Of a stretch of 64,000 bases of DNA, positions 14,333 through 35,825 are shown in pieces. A program made the position numbers and the translations under genes. The stretch comes from Lepus europaeus (taxonomy: Eukaryota > Chordata > Mammalia > Lagomorpha > Leporidae). The stretch is taken from NCBI RefSeq assembly GCF_033115175.1, contig NC_084831.1, positions 13,307,138-13,371,137 of the forward strand, given 5' to 3'. Position 1 is the first letter of the stretch; each line of letters opens with the position of its first letter. A model generated the notes under the pieces. The model made no database searches. It saw nothing but the letters and a program-made list of their open reading frames with translations, and was not told the DNA's origin.

Positions 14333-14520
14333 GGCCGGCGCCATGGCTTAACAGGCTAATCCTCCGCCTTGCGGCGCCGGCACACCGGGTTCTAGTCCCG
14401 GTTGTGGTGCCAGATTCTGTCCCGGTTGCTCCTCTTCCAGTCCAGCTTTCTATTTCTGTCTCTTAAATAAATAAATAAATAAATAAACAAACAAACAAAC
14501 AAATAAATAAATCTTTTAAA
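14333..14520 (+). repeat. Chimeric CSINE head with copied SINE tail
   Basis: The CSINE head (GGCCGGCGCCATGGCTTAAC) runs only to TCCAGCTTTC, then switches to a copy of TTTCTATTTCTGTCTCTTAA from the neighbouring SINE tail at 14261-14280. This suggests recombination or template switching. Confidence 0.6.
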
Positions 14521-14644
14521 AATTATTCCATTTTTGCTGTTATTGGTGAACCCTGTCTTTGTTTATTCTGGTGCTAGTATTTTTGGCATAATCTCTTGCT
14601 TTGTTGGCATCTGAGTATATTGGCAATATACAACACACAGTTCA

Positions 14645-14963
14645 CTTCTTTTTTTTTTAAGATCTATTTATTTATTTGAAAGGCAGAGTTACAGAGAGGC
14701 AGAGAGAGAGAGAGGTCTTCTATCCACTGGTTCACTCCCCAGATGGCCTCAACGGCTGGAGCTGTGCCAGTCCAAAGACAGGAGCTTCTTCAGGTTTCCC
14801 ACACGGGTGCAAGGGTCCAAGGACTGGGCCATCTTCTCTTGCTTTCCCAGGCCATAGCAGAGAGCTGGATCAGAAGTGGAGCAGCCAGACTCCAACCAGC
14901 GCCCACATGGGATGCCAGCACTGCAGGCGGCAGCTTTACCTGCTACGCCACAGCAGTGGCCCA
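14645..14963 (-). repeat. SINE
   Basis: T-rich start, (GA)n, and a reversed head at TACGCCACAGCAGTGGCCC. Confidence 0.8.
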
Positions 14964-15166
14964 TACAGCTCACTCCTTTAACCACTTCTTTCCACGTGGA
15001 TTCCGATGGTCCTTGACTTCTGGCTGACAGAGTCATCTCTTCTCAGCTCTTTCCTAGTCAGTAAGTTCAGTGGCAACTCACTGAGCCCTGAACAGTGGGC
15101 AAGACATGGTACTGGGTGACTGGATAGAAAAGCCGGTGATTCCCTTCTAAAGGAATGTCTATCGAT

Positions 15167-15510
15167 GGCCGGCGCCGTGGCTTAACAGGCTAATCCTCCG
15201 CCTTGCGGCGCTGGCACACCGGGTTCTAGTCCCGGTTGGGGCGCCGGATTCTATCCCGGTTGCCCTTCTTCCAGGCCAGCTCTCTGCTATGGCCCGGGAG
15301 TGCAGTGGAGGATGGCCCAAGTGCTTGGGCCCTGCACCCGCATGTGAGACCAGGAGAAGCACCTGGCTCCTGGCTTCGGATCAGCGCGGTGCGCCAGCCG
15401 CGGCGGCCATTGGAGGGTGAACCAACGGTAAAGGAAGACCTTTCTCTCTGTCTCTCTCTCTCACTGTCCACTCTGCCAGTCAAAAAAAAAAAAAAAAAAA
15501 GAAAGAAAGA
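15167..15510 (+). repeat. CSINE with target-site duplication
   Basis: AATGTCTATC occurs on both sides (15154-15163 and 15511-15520). The body is complete with an A-rich tail. Confidence 0.88.
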
Positions 15511-15520
15511 AATGTCTATC

Positions 15521-15925
15521 AAACCTGATCTGGTGAATTGTAACAATACGGTCTCATTGTTTGATTTGAAGTGTATTATTTGTGACTGTATAACACCACT
15601 CAAATCCTATGTAATTATAAAACCCAATATGCTATCAAAGATAAGTATTTTGTGATTAGCTGCCATTAAAAAAGTAGCACATTTGTTTGCATCCATTAAC
15701 ACAAATATGAAAACATGACGCTGACTTATTGTGCAGTTACTGCAGGCACTAAAGTTATATTGTTCACTGTGCCTCAACAAACACGTATTAGGAAATAATC
15801 CCATGAATAGGTATTTTTAAAAGAGATTTATTTATTTTTTATTTATTTGAAAATCAGTTAGAGAGAGAGAATGCCCACTGCTGCCCCCCAGCAGCCCCCA
15901 CCCAAGCCGGGAGACATTGGCTGTG
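15521..15925. other. AT-rich spacer ending at the duplication boundary
   Basis: No gene is seen. A minus-strand SINE tail fragment at about 15815-15870 lies just outside the boundary of the inverted duplication (about 15926). Confidence 0.4.
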
Positions 15926-16657
15926 CAGGGGATGGGCAAACAGCCACCAGCAGGCCTGGGCCTCTACCACCAGCCTCCAGGGACTGGCAGAGGCCACGGG
16001 ACCCGGCTGCCTGTGCCCCACCCCAAGCGAAGGAGACCAGGGCCCAGGCCGAGTCTTAGGGAGGGCAGGACAGGGGCTTCAGCTGGGGTGAGAGTGAAGC
16101 CAGGGCCGAGACAGGGACAGGGACAGGGACAAAGGGGCCAGGCCTCCTGAGGGGCCTTGTCCTTGCTGGTGATGCTCACGGGGGACTTGTCCCCGAGGTC
16201 CCATTTCTAAGGACCGGGCGAGGCTCCTGAGGGAGAGGCACCCTGCGGCCAGGGTGGACTGAGGCCCCGCAGCCACTGCTGAGCGGCCAGGCTGGAGCCA
16301 GCACCGGGACCAGGAGACCTGGGGACCCCTCCCACCGCGTCTGCCCTCTCAGACCCAGCGCCTGGCTCAGCCCCCACTCAGCCCCAGGGCGGGCTGCAGA
16401 GGAGACGAGGTTGGGGTTCACCTGGGCAGGGCTGCACCAGGGAAGGGCCCGCCTCACTCAGCAGGCCAAGCTCGTGCAGGATCGGCCTCGGCCGCCCGCA
16501 CTGCGAAGGCACAGGCCAGGGCGGGGGAGAGGGAGCGCATGGACCCCAAGGGTCTGGAGGCCTCAGCTAAGGCAGAGACTGGCAGGGGGTGGGGGGTGGG
16601 GAGAAGGGGCGGAAAAGGCGCTCAGAGAAGGGCCGCGGCAGCTGAGCCGCGAGCGGC
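15926..16657. repeat. Arm of inverted duplication: copy B 3' flank
   Basis: Reverse complement of 10334-11060. Part of it recurs as the 3' flank of copy C (29330-29753), which lacks an internal segment of roughly 240 bases. Confidence 0.8.
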
Positions 16658-17417
<760 letters not shown>

Positions 17418-17551
17418 GGCTTGGTTCTTTAACCTGAGACTCACTCTTCTCTATTTTCAGAGTGCTTATGGGTGTGAAAAGTCATGCAAAGCCCCTATTA
17501 TACATGAAGGTAAGGCAAGGAGGTTATAAGAAAAGGAATTAGAAGATAAGC

Positions 17552-17885
17552 TTAGGAGCCGGCGCTGTGACACAACGGGTTACCACCCTGGCCTGAAGTG
17601 CCGGCATCCCAGATGGGCGCTGGTTCTAGTCCCTGCTGCTCCTCTTCCAATCCAGCTCTCTGCTATGGCCTGGGATAGTGGTGGAGGATGGCCCAGGTCC
17701 TTGGGCCCCTGTGCCCACGTGGGAGACCCGGAAGAAGCTCCTGGTTCCTGGCTTCAGATTGGCACAGCTCCAGCCGTTGCGGCCATCTGGGGAGTGAACC
17801 ATTGGATGGAAGACCTCTCTCTCTGTCTCTACCTCTCTCTCTTACTCTTTCAAATAAATAAAATAAATATTTTAAAAAATAAAAA
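17552..17885 (+). repeat. SINE
   Basis: Head AGCCGGCGCTGTGACACAAC, tail AAATAAATAAAATAAAT. Confidence 0.8.
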
Positions 17886-17974
17886 TTAATTGAAATCTAT
17901 GCATAGTTTTTCATAATTGCATTGTCCATGAACTGCTGGAAGACTCCTGGTATTTATGTTTCAAAATGTTTGCA

Positions 17975-18177
17975 TCTATGGGCACTGGTTCAAGTCCTAG
18001 CTGCTCGACTTCTGATCCAGCTCTGTTATGGCCTGGGAAAGCAGTAGAAGATGGCCCAAGTCCTTGGGCCCCTGCACCCACATGGGAGACCTGGAAGAAG
18101 CTCCTGGCTCCTGGCTTCAGATTGGCCCAACTCTGATCATTGTGGCCATCTGGGGAGTGAACCAGCAGATGGAAGAC

Positions 18178-18213
<36 letters not shown>

Positions 18214-18275
18214 GCCTCTCCTTCTCTCTGTGGGTAACTCTTTCAAATGAATAAATAAATCTTTAAAAAAATTTT
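17975..18275 (+). repeat. 5'-truncated SINE
   Basis: Begins at GGGCACTGGTTCAAGTCC and ends in (CT)n and AATAAATAAATC. Confidence 0.75.
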
Positions 18276-18319
18276 ACGCATCAAGTAGACTTATGTTTTA
18301 ATTCCATTTTCCTAATTAT

Positions 18320-18493
18320 TATTATTTGAGAAAATCAAAACCAGAGTGACAGACTGGCAGAGATGGCTCCCATCCAACAGTTCACTCGCCTAAGGCCTGC
18401 AACAGCCAGGAGGTGGGGACACAATCCAGGTCTCCCATGTGGGTGGCAGGGATCCAACTACTTCAGCCTTTGTCCCTGCCTCCCAGGGTCTGA
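18320..18493 (-). repeat. Old SINE beside the minisatellite
   Basis: Diverged. A comparable SINE lies in the same part of copy C intron 6 (30610-30900), so it probably predates the B/C duplication. Confidence 0.5.
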
Positions 18494-19819
18494 TTAGCGG
18501 GAACAGGGGTCAGGACCAGCGCTGGGAGTGGTGCCCAGGCGCTCTGAAGGGGAGCTGGGCCCTTAGCGGGAACAGGGGTCAGGACCGGAGCTGGGAGTGG
18601 TGCCCAGGCGCTCTGAAGGGGAGCTGGGCCTCTTAGCGGGAACAGGGGTCAGGACCAGCGCTGGGAGTGGTGCCCAGGCGCTCTGAAGGGGAGCTGGGCC
18701 CTTAGCGGGAACAGGGGTCAGGAGCAGCGCTGGGAGTGGTGCCCAGGCGCTCTGAAGGGGAGCTGGGCCCCTTAGCGGGAACAGGGGTCAGGAGCAGAGC
18801 TGGGAGTGGTGCCCAGGCGCTCTGAAGGGGAGTTGGGCCCTTAGCGGGAACAGGGGTCAGGACCAGCGCTGGGAGTGGTGCCCAGGCGCTCTGAAGGGGA
18901 GCTGGGCCCCTTAGCGGGAACAGGGGTCAGGACCAGAGCTGGGAGTGGTGCCCAGGCGCTCTGAAGGGGAGCTGGGCCCCTTAGCGGGAACAGGGGTCAG
19001 GACCAGCGCTGGGAGTGGTGCCCAGGCGCTCTGAAGGGGAGCTGGGCCCCTTAGCGGGAACAGGGGTCAGGACCAGAGCTGGGAGTGGTGCCCAGGCGCT
19101 CTGAAGGGGAGCTGGGCCCCTTAGCGGGAACAGGGGTCAGGACCAGCGCTGGGAGTGGTGCCCAGGCGCTCTGAAGGAGAGCTGGGCCCTTAGCGGGAAC
19201 AGGGCTCAGGACCAGCGCTGGGAGTGGTGCCCAGGCGCTCTGAAGGGGAGCTGGGCCCCTTAGTGGGAACAGGGGTCAGGACCAGAGCTGGGAGTGGTGC
19301 CCAGGCGCTCTGAAGGGGAGCTGGGCCCTTAGCGGGAACAGGGGTCAGGACCGGAGCTGGGAGTGGTGCCCAGGCGCTCTGAAGGGGAGCTGGGCCCTTA
19401 GCGGGAACAGGGGTCAGGAGCAGCGCTGGGAGTGGTGCCCAGGCGCTCTGAAGGGGAGCTGGGCCCTTAGCGGGAACAGGGGTCAGGAGCAGCGCTGGGA
19501 GTGGTGCCCAGGCGCTCTGAAGGGGAGCTGGGCCCCTTAGCGGGAACAGGGGTCAGGACCAGAGCTGGGAGTGGTGCCCAGGCGCTCTGAAGGGGAGCTG
19601 GGCCCCTTAGCGGGAACAGGGGTCAGGAGCAGCGCTGGGAGTGGTGCCCAGGCGCTCTGAAGGGGAGCTGGGCCCCTTAGCGGGAACAGGGGTCAGGACC
19701 AGAGCTGGGAGTGGTGCCCAGGCGCTCTGAAGGGGAGCTGGGCCCTTAGCGGGAACAGGGGTCAGGACCAGAGCTGGGAGTGGTGCCCAGGCACTCTGAA
19801 GGGGAGCTGGGCCCCTTAG
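18494..19819. repeat. 69-70 bp minisatellite, 19 units
   Basis: Units start with TTAGCGGGAACAGGGGTCAG at 18494, 18563, 18633, 18702, 18772, 18841, 18911 and so on to 19746, with a 20th start cut off at 19816. Units differ mainly at CCAGCGCT, CCAGAGCT, GCAGCGCT or CCGGAGCT and in a C4/C3 run before TTAG. It lies in intron 6 of copy B. Confidence 0.95.
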
Positions 19820-20173
19820 TGGCAAACCTCAGTACTATTTCACTCCACACATTTGGAAGCAGCCTCCTTGTGGCATGTCTTCTGAAAGTCCTAGGCTGAT
19901 GGTGGAAAAATGGTTTCACCAGGAAGACTGGGGACAGCAGGAGAGAGAACCACAGCTCCCAGCAGAGGAGTGAGACTCATGGGTTTTGCAGTTAAAGCTG
20001 AGTTAACATTGTAATCCCTTTAATAGCTGTGTGCACTTGAGCTTCCGTATCCACAACATTGGGAGATCATACTCATAAGGCCTAAGTCACAGCTAACTTA
20101 ATGTTCATAAAAACTTTATTACAAACCTTGGCACCCACCCGGGAACAAAGAACACTGGAAAAAGACTTAAGAT

Positions 20174-20518
20174 AGGGGCTGGTGCCATGACTTTGCGGGG
20201 AAAGCCTCCACCTGCAGTGCCGGCATCCCATATGGGAGCAGGTTTGAGCCCCGTCTGCTCCACTTCCGATCAAGCTCCTTGCTAATGTGCATGGAAAGTA
20301 GCAGAAGGTTCAAGTGCTTTGGCCCCTGCACCCAAGTGGGAGGCATGGAAGATGCTCCAGGATCCTGGGTTTGGATCAACCCAGCTCCGGCCGTTGTGGC
20401 CATTTTGGGAGTGAACCTAGGGACAGAAGACCTCTCCCTCTCTTTCTCTCTGTCTTTGCCTTAACTCCCTGAAACTCTGCCTTCCAATAAATAAATATAT
20501 CTTTAAAACAAAACAAAA
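20174..20518 (+). repeat. SINE, host of a nested CSINE
   Basis: GACTTAAGATA lies before it (about 20165-20175), and the second copy of that duplication lies only after the next SINE at 20882. Confidence 0.75.
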
Positions 20519-21300
<782 letters not shown>

Positions 21301-21640
21301 TCACCCTGTCCCCATCTGACCCAGGACCACCATGGAGCAGACAGGGCCGGCCCAGGCTCCTGAGCCTCCAGCCCCGGTTCTGTCTTTCCTGCCTGGCAGG
21401 TGACTTCTCAGGGCAGAGCTATGAAGTGGAAGACCACGTGGGCCCAGGACCCCCACTCCTCCAGAGGCCCAAGAGCAGAAGAACTCTACTGAGGCTGTGG
21501 CAGAAGTAACGCAGGTTGTAAGAGATTCCAACACACCCCCCCCCCGCCCCCGCCAAGCAGCCTGGCAAATGTGCTTCTCCCCTCCAACAACTGCCCTTCT
21601 CCCAACCCCCACCCCCATGCACAGAGACAGCCCCAGCTCA

Positions 21641-21832
<192 letters not shown>

Positions 21833-21835
21833 CTA

Positions 21836-22171
<336 letters not shown>

Positions 22172-22484
22172 TCAACCATCAGGGATGTGGCATATACTAC
22201 TGGTGCTTATGTCTAAGGAGAATTCCTTCATTCAACCACAGTGATAGGCACCCTCGGGCTCAGTACCAGAGACCCCACAGCCTAAAGTCCATGTCCCTCC
22301 AATAATAACTTAGAGCAAGGCACAGTAAACAGGTGCAACCGTGGAAAGAGGCCATCCGTGTACAGTGGGAAGCTCTGTGCCCAACCTGGCACTCACCGCG
22401 TGGAGGACAATTGTTTGTTGACTGAGGGAGGGGGAGGTCAGGGGGGCCTGGGAGCCATGGGGAAAGCTTCCCAGGGAGGAGTCA

Positions 22485-23331
<847 letters not shown>

Positions 23332-23419
23332 TCATTACTTACTCTCTCTGAGCCCCCATCCCCTCACCTGGAATGTAGGTGTGGAAATGGCTCTGACTGT
23401 AGGGAGCTCTTGACTCTTT

Positions 23420-23614
23420 TTTTTTTTTTAAAGAATTATTTTATTTATTTGAAAGACAGAGTTACAGAGAGAGGTAGAGAGAGAGATGGCCGCAACGGCT
23501 GGAGCTGCGCCCATCTGATGCCAGGAGCCAGGAGCTTCCTCCGGGTCTCCCACACGGGTGCAGGGGCCCAAGCACTTGGGCCATCTTCTACTGCTTTCCC
23601 AGGCCATAGCAGAG
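23420..23614 (-). repeat. 5'-truncated SINE with 18-bp target-site duplication
   Basis: GGGAGCTCTTGACTCTTT occurs on both sides (23402-23419 and 23615-23632). It lies in intron 1 of copy B. Confidence 0.9.
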
Positions 23615-23632
23615 GGGAGCTCTTGACTCTTT

Positions 23633-25439
<1,807 letters not shown>

Positions 25440-25440
<1 letters not shown>

Positions 25441-25815
25441 GGAGAACCGTGGTCGGGGCGTGGCGAGAGCGCGGTGAAGCGGGCGGGGCCGTGGCGAGCT
25501 AGCGGCTGGAGGGGCGTGGTCGGGGGCGTGGCGAGGGCGCGGTGAGGGGCGGAGGAATGGTGCGAGGGTGGAGAATCGGGCGGGGCCGTGGCGAGGGGGC
25601 GGAGAAGTGGGCGGGGTCGGAGGCGTGGCGAGAGCTCGGAGAAGCGGGCGGGGACATGGCGAGCTGGCGGGCGGAGGGGGCGGGGTCGGAGGCGTGGCGG
25701 AGCATGGCGAGGCGGGTGGGGCCGTGGCGAGATGGCGGGCGGAGGGGGCGTGGTCGGGGCGTGGCGAAACGGGCGGAGGCGTGGTCGGGGCGTGGCGGAG
25801 GCGTGGCGAGTGAGT
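25440..25815. repeat. GC-rich imperfect tandem repeat upstream of copy B
   Basis: About 40-bp units built from GGGGCGTGGCGAG, GGCGGAG and GCGGGCGGGGCCGTGGCGAG, roughly nine rounds. GGGCGTGGC and GGGCGGGGC are GC/GT-box (SP/KLF-type) words, so this is also a dense array of such sites. It ends at an old L1. Confidence 0.75.
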
Positions 25816-26035
25816 AAAAACACACTTCTAAGAAACCTATAGATTCAAAGTGTAATCACAAGAGAAATGAGGTCATATTTTGAGCCGAAATAAAATGAAA
25901 ACATGACAATTCGCATCTAGTGAGATGCAGCTACAAAAGTATCGAGGGAAATTTACTTCAATACTTAGTGAACATATTGGACATATTATTAAAGAAGAAA
26001 TACCTGAAATCAGGACTCCACATTTCCGGTTTTTT
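25816..26035 (+). mobile_element. Old L1 (L1M) ORF2 fragment
   Basis: GTGAGATGCAGCTACAAAAG, then GAGGGAAATTTA, is diverged L1 ORF2 text. Confidence 0.55.
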
Positions 26036-26067
26036 TCGGACTTCCATTTTAAGAAATCAGGAAGCTG

Positions 26068-26360
26068 GGTCGGCTCTGTGGCGTAGCGGCGGCTAAAGCC
26101 CCCGCCTGCGGCACCAGCATCCCACGTGAGCTCAGGTTCGAGTCCTGGCTGCTCTACTTCCGGATCCAGCTCCCTGCTAATGCGCCCGGGGAAAGCAGAG
26201 GAGGATGGCCCAAGTGCTTGGGCCCCTGCACGTTTGTGGATGAAGCTCCTGGCTCCGGCTCAGATCAGCCCAGCAGCCATTCGGGGAGTGAACCAGCAGA
26301 TGTTAGTTCTCTGTAACTCTGCCTTTCAAATTAATAATTCATTTAAAAAAATAAAAGCAA
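26068..26360 (+). repeat. SINE
   Basis: Head GGGTCGGCTCTGTGGCGTAG; the tail is short. Confidence 0.75.
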
Positions 26361-26422
26361 TTTAAAAGGACCTGCATTATGCATTTTGTAAATGGATAAC
26401 TTGATTCAAAAATGGACAAGAT

Positions 26423-26765
26423 GGGGCCGGTGCTGTGGTGTAGTAGGCTAGGCCTCTGCCTGCAGTGCTGAAACCCATATGGACGCCAGTTTGAATCCCG
26501 GCTGCTCTACTTCCTATCCAGCTCTCTGCTCTGGCCTGAGAAAGCAGTGGAAGATGGCCCAAGTCCTTGGGCCCCTGCCACCTACTTGGGAGACCGGGAA
26601 GAAGCTCCTGGCTCCTGGCTTCGGATTGGCCTACCTCTGGCTAATGTGGCCATTTGGGGAGTGAACCAGCGGATGGAAGACCTCGCTCTCTGTCTCTGCC
26701 TCTCTCTGCCTATAACTCTGCCTCTCAAATACATAAACTTCTTCTTCTTTTTTTTTTTTTTTTTA
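26423..26765 (+). repeat. SINE followed by a T run
   Basis: Head GGGGCCGGTGCTGTGGTGTA. It ends at ATACATAAAC beside a CTTCTT(T)n tract. Confidence 0.75.
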
Positions 26766-26779
26766 AAAAAGGGGTGGGG

Positions 26780-27085
26780 GACAAGGCAGGAGGGCATCTG
26801 CCAAGTGGCTCAGCTGCTGCTTGGGATGCCTGCTTCTTGCATCGGTGCCTGGGCTCCTGTTCCGCTCCAGCCTCCACTCAAGCTTCCTGGTAATGGCACA
26901 GCCCGGGGCGGGGGGCAGCAGGTAAAGGGTTAACAACTTGGGTTCCTCCACGCACATGGGAAGCCGGGACTGAGTTCTTGGCTTCCAGATTTGGCCTGGC
27001 CCAGCCCTGGCTCTTGTGGGCAACGGGGGGTGAAATAGTGAGAAACCTCTGTCTGTGGGCCTCTCTGCTTTTCAAGCGAATAATA
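26780..27085 (+). repeat. Old diverged SINE
   Basis: Keeps AAGCTTCCTGGTAATGGC and the TGTGGGCAACGGGGGGTGAA end block. Confidence 0.5.
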
Positions 27086-27504
27086 ATTTCACAAATAACA
27101 CTAAAGGAAAACAATATGACATTGAAGACGAAGCCTGAAGTAGCAAACAGTCCGCACCAATTTTCAAAGAAAAATGTAATCTCGTTGACGTCCTGATTGG
27201 AGAGGACTTGTGATGGGCAGCAGAAGCACAGCCAGCGCCCTAGACTCCCGGCGGATCCGGCTTACACCGCTCCGGACAACACTGTAACGGCGGCGAGCAC
27301 GCTTCTGCTCAGTGGGCGCCCACACTGGTGCAGCCAGGCCAGCGGCAGAGAAAGGCCGAGCTGCCACTGGAACTGCGGCACAGGTGAGCAGGGAGCCCCT
27401 CCAGGGACTGTCCCCCGAGGTGAAACCTGGCTTTACCAGCGCAGCCCTGAAGACAAAGCACAGCAAAGCAATGGCCCCCAACAGCTGGAAGTGGCCCAAA
27501 GCAT
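27086..27504. other. Intergenic sequence, no gene recognised
   Basis: AT-rich then GC-rich unique sequence. No conserved protein or repeat is identified. Confidence 0.35.
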
Positions 27505-27815
27505 AAACCAGGGGCCCGGCTCTGCGGTGCGGCGGCGTGAGCGGCCGCTCGTGACGGCAGCGACTCCTATCAAGCGCTGGTTTAAGTCCCGGCTGTTTTC
27601 TCTCCAGCTTCCTGGTGGTGCACAAGGAAAGGCAGTGGATGGTCCGAGTGCTTGGGCCCCTGCACCCCCACGGGAGACCCGGATGCACTCCCTGGCTCCG
27701 GGCTTCAGCCTCACCTTGTGGCCGTTTGAAGAATAAACCAGCAGGTGGACGATGTCTCCGTCTCTCCCACGTTCTTGCTGATGCTCTTTCAAATAAATAA
27801 ATAAAAAAACAGGCA
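27505..27815 (+). repeat. SINE
   Basis: Diverged head at GGGCCCGGCTCTGCGGTGCG, tail AAATAAATAAATAAAAAA. Confidence 0.7.
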
Positions 27816-28021
27816 AAAGCTGTCCAACCAAGAGTGGCCACAGTTTTGTAGGAGGCTGAAGGCATTTTGCTTGTTGACATTCTGGAAGGCCAAAGAATGG
27901 TAACAACTGATCATGAGCACGTTTGAGAGTTGGACAAAGCTTTAATAGAAAAATGCCCAAGAAAGCCACTTGAGCCCTTCTCCACCATAATGATGCTGCT
28001 CACTCTTGTCATCAAACAGGC
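27816..28021. other. Unidentified interspersed-repeat-like segment
   Basis: AT-rich text between two SINEs. On the minus strand it reads FFGLPECQQAKCLQPPTKLW; I cannot place it in a family with confidence. Confidence 0.3.
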
Positions 28022-28345
28022 CAATTTTAAAAAATATAATTATTTATTTGAAAGTCAGAGCTACAGAAGAGAGGCAGAGAGAGAGAGAATCTTCCATCCT
28101 GGTTCCCTCCCCAAATGGCTGCAAGGGGCCGGGCTGGGCCAAGCTGAAGCTTGAAACCAGGAGCTTCCTCCAGGTCTCCCACGTGGGTGCTGGGGACCAA
28201 GCACTCAGGCCATCTTCCATTGCTTTCCCAGGCCATAGCAGAGAGCTGGATCGGAAGTGGAGCAGCCGGGACTCGAACCGGCGCCCATATGGGATGCTGG
28301 CACTGCAGGTGGCAGCTTTACCCACTATGCCACAGCGCCGGCCCC
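28022..28345 (-). repeat. SINE
   Basis: Ends TATGCCACAGCGCCGGCCCC. Confidence 0.85.
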
Positions 28346-28491
28346 AAACAAGGGCAACTCTGAGAATTTCTGCAGGAGGTCACTAGGCAGCCACCTCGCA
28401 GTGTTGATGAGGCAGCTGCTGACTCTTGTTTCCTGATCTTAAAATGCTCGTAAGGTGCATCTGTTTTCCTTCAGTTCATCAGGTAAACGAG

Positions 28492-28734
28492 CCTGCACAG
28501 TCCCGGCTACACCCCCGGCCTGCACAGTCCCGGCTACACCCCCGGCCTGCACAGTCCGGGCTACGACCGCGGCCTGCACGGTCCCGGCTACACCCCCGGC
28601 CTGCACAGTCTGGGCTACGACCGCGGCCTGCACAGTCTGGGCTACAACCGCAGCCTGCACAGTCCCGGCTACACCCCCGGCCTGCACAGTCTGGGCTATG
28701 ACCGCGGCCTGCACGATCCCGGATTCAACCCCGG
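28492..28734. repeat. 27-bp minisatellite, 9 units
   Basis: Units start CCTGCACAGTCCCGGCTACA at 28492 and every 27 bases to 28708. CCCGGCTACACCCCCGG and TGGGCTACGACCGCGG variants are interspersed. Because 27 is a multiple of 3, both strands stay open and give repeat peptides (ACTVPATPP on plus, AVVAQTVQA on minus). I regard these as non-coding. Confidence 0.92.
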
Positions 28735-29009
28735 ACGCTCCACGCTTTAGGCATGAAGTAGGTGGCTGCAGGCACGGCGCTGCCTACAAGTGTTTGGACC
28801 CTGATGCAGCTGAGTTGTGAAACAAAGTTCTTGTTTTTATCTTTTACTCCCAGTTCCCCACAGGCTGCTTTAATTCCTCCATATACATAATTTATGTCTA
28901 TTTCTATTGGTGGTAATACTTTGTCAGTAAAACATAAAAATCTTACTCTCTGTCCATCTTTGTTTTTTTTTTTTAAAGCCACTCTGTTATAGGATTCAGG
29001 GATAACAAA
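28735..29009. other. Intergenic stretch with an unexplained minus-strand frame
   Basis: The minus strand of 28725-28982 stays open and reads FTDKVLPPIEIDINYVYGG. Its composition is protein-like rather than GC-driven, but I do not recognise it. It may be a fragment of a decayed repeat. Confidence 0.3.
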
Positions 29010-29328
29010 GGTGTCTTTAAAAGAAAAAAAAATTATTTATTTGAGAGGCAGAGTTACAAAGAGAGAGAGAGAGGCAGAGAGAGAAAGGTCTTCCATCTGC
29101 TGGTTCACTCCCCAAATGGCTGCCACAGCCAGGGCTGGGCCAATCCAAAACCAGGAACAAGGAGCTACTTCTGGGTCTCACACATGAGTATAGGGGCCCA
29201 AGGATGTGGGTCATCTTGCACTGCTTTCCCAGGCCACAGCAGAGAGCTGGATCAGAAGTGGAGCAGCCGGGAATCGAACCAGTGCCCATATGGGAAGCTG
29301 GCACTGCAGGCAGTGGCTTTACCTGGGA
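29010..29328 (-). repeat. SINE at the end of the copy C duplication
   Basis: Its head end runs directly into GGGACCCAGCTGCCTGTG, the start of the copy C 3' flank, so the duplicated segment ends at a SINE. Confidence 0.8.
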
Positions 29329-29753
29329 CCCAGCTGCCTGTGCCCCACCCCAAGCGAAGGAGGCCAGGGCCCAGGCCAGGTCTTACGGAGGGCAGGACAG
29401 GGGAGACCCTAGGGACCCCTCCTACCGCGTCTGCCCTCTCAGACCCAGCGCCTGGCTCAGCCCCCACTCAGCCCCAGGGCGGGCTGCAGAGGAGACGAGG
29501 TTGGGGTTCACCCAGGCAGGGCTGCACTAGGGAAGGGCCCGCCTCACTCAGCAGGCAAAGCTCGTGCAGGATCGGCCTCGGCCGCCCGCACTGCGAAGGC
29601 ACAGGCCAGGGCGGGGGCCTGGAGAGGGAGCGCATGGACCCTGAGGGTCTGGAGGCCTCAGCTAAGGCAGAGACTGGCGGGGGGTGGGGGGTGGGGAGAA
29701 GGGGCGGAAAAGGTGCTCAGAGAAGGGCTGCGGCAGCCTGAGCCGCGAGCGGC
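29329..29753. repeat. AKR7A2: Copy C 3' flank, homologous to copy A and B flanks
   Basis: Matches 15997-16657 except for an internal loss of about 240 bases near 29404. It likely contains the 3' UTR. Confidence 0.7.

Positions 29754-35825
<6,072 letters not shown>

Noticed and set aside
18494-19819. CRISPR-like array
   Set aside because: Units are contiguous without unique spacers, in a mammalian intron. It is a minisatellite; the same holds for 28492-28734, 47678-47932 and 60835-61658.
27816-28021. Possible DNA-transposon fragment
   Set aside because: The AT-rich text looks like an interspersed repeat, but I cannot name a family or find terminal repeats. Only a repeat-library search would settle it.
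28725-28982. 85-codon minus-strand frame with protein-like composition
   Set aside because: I could not match it to any family, it partly overlaps the end of the 27-bp minisatellite and it has no splice or start context. A translated database search with no hit or a repeat hit would confirm rejection.
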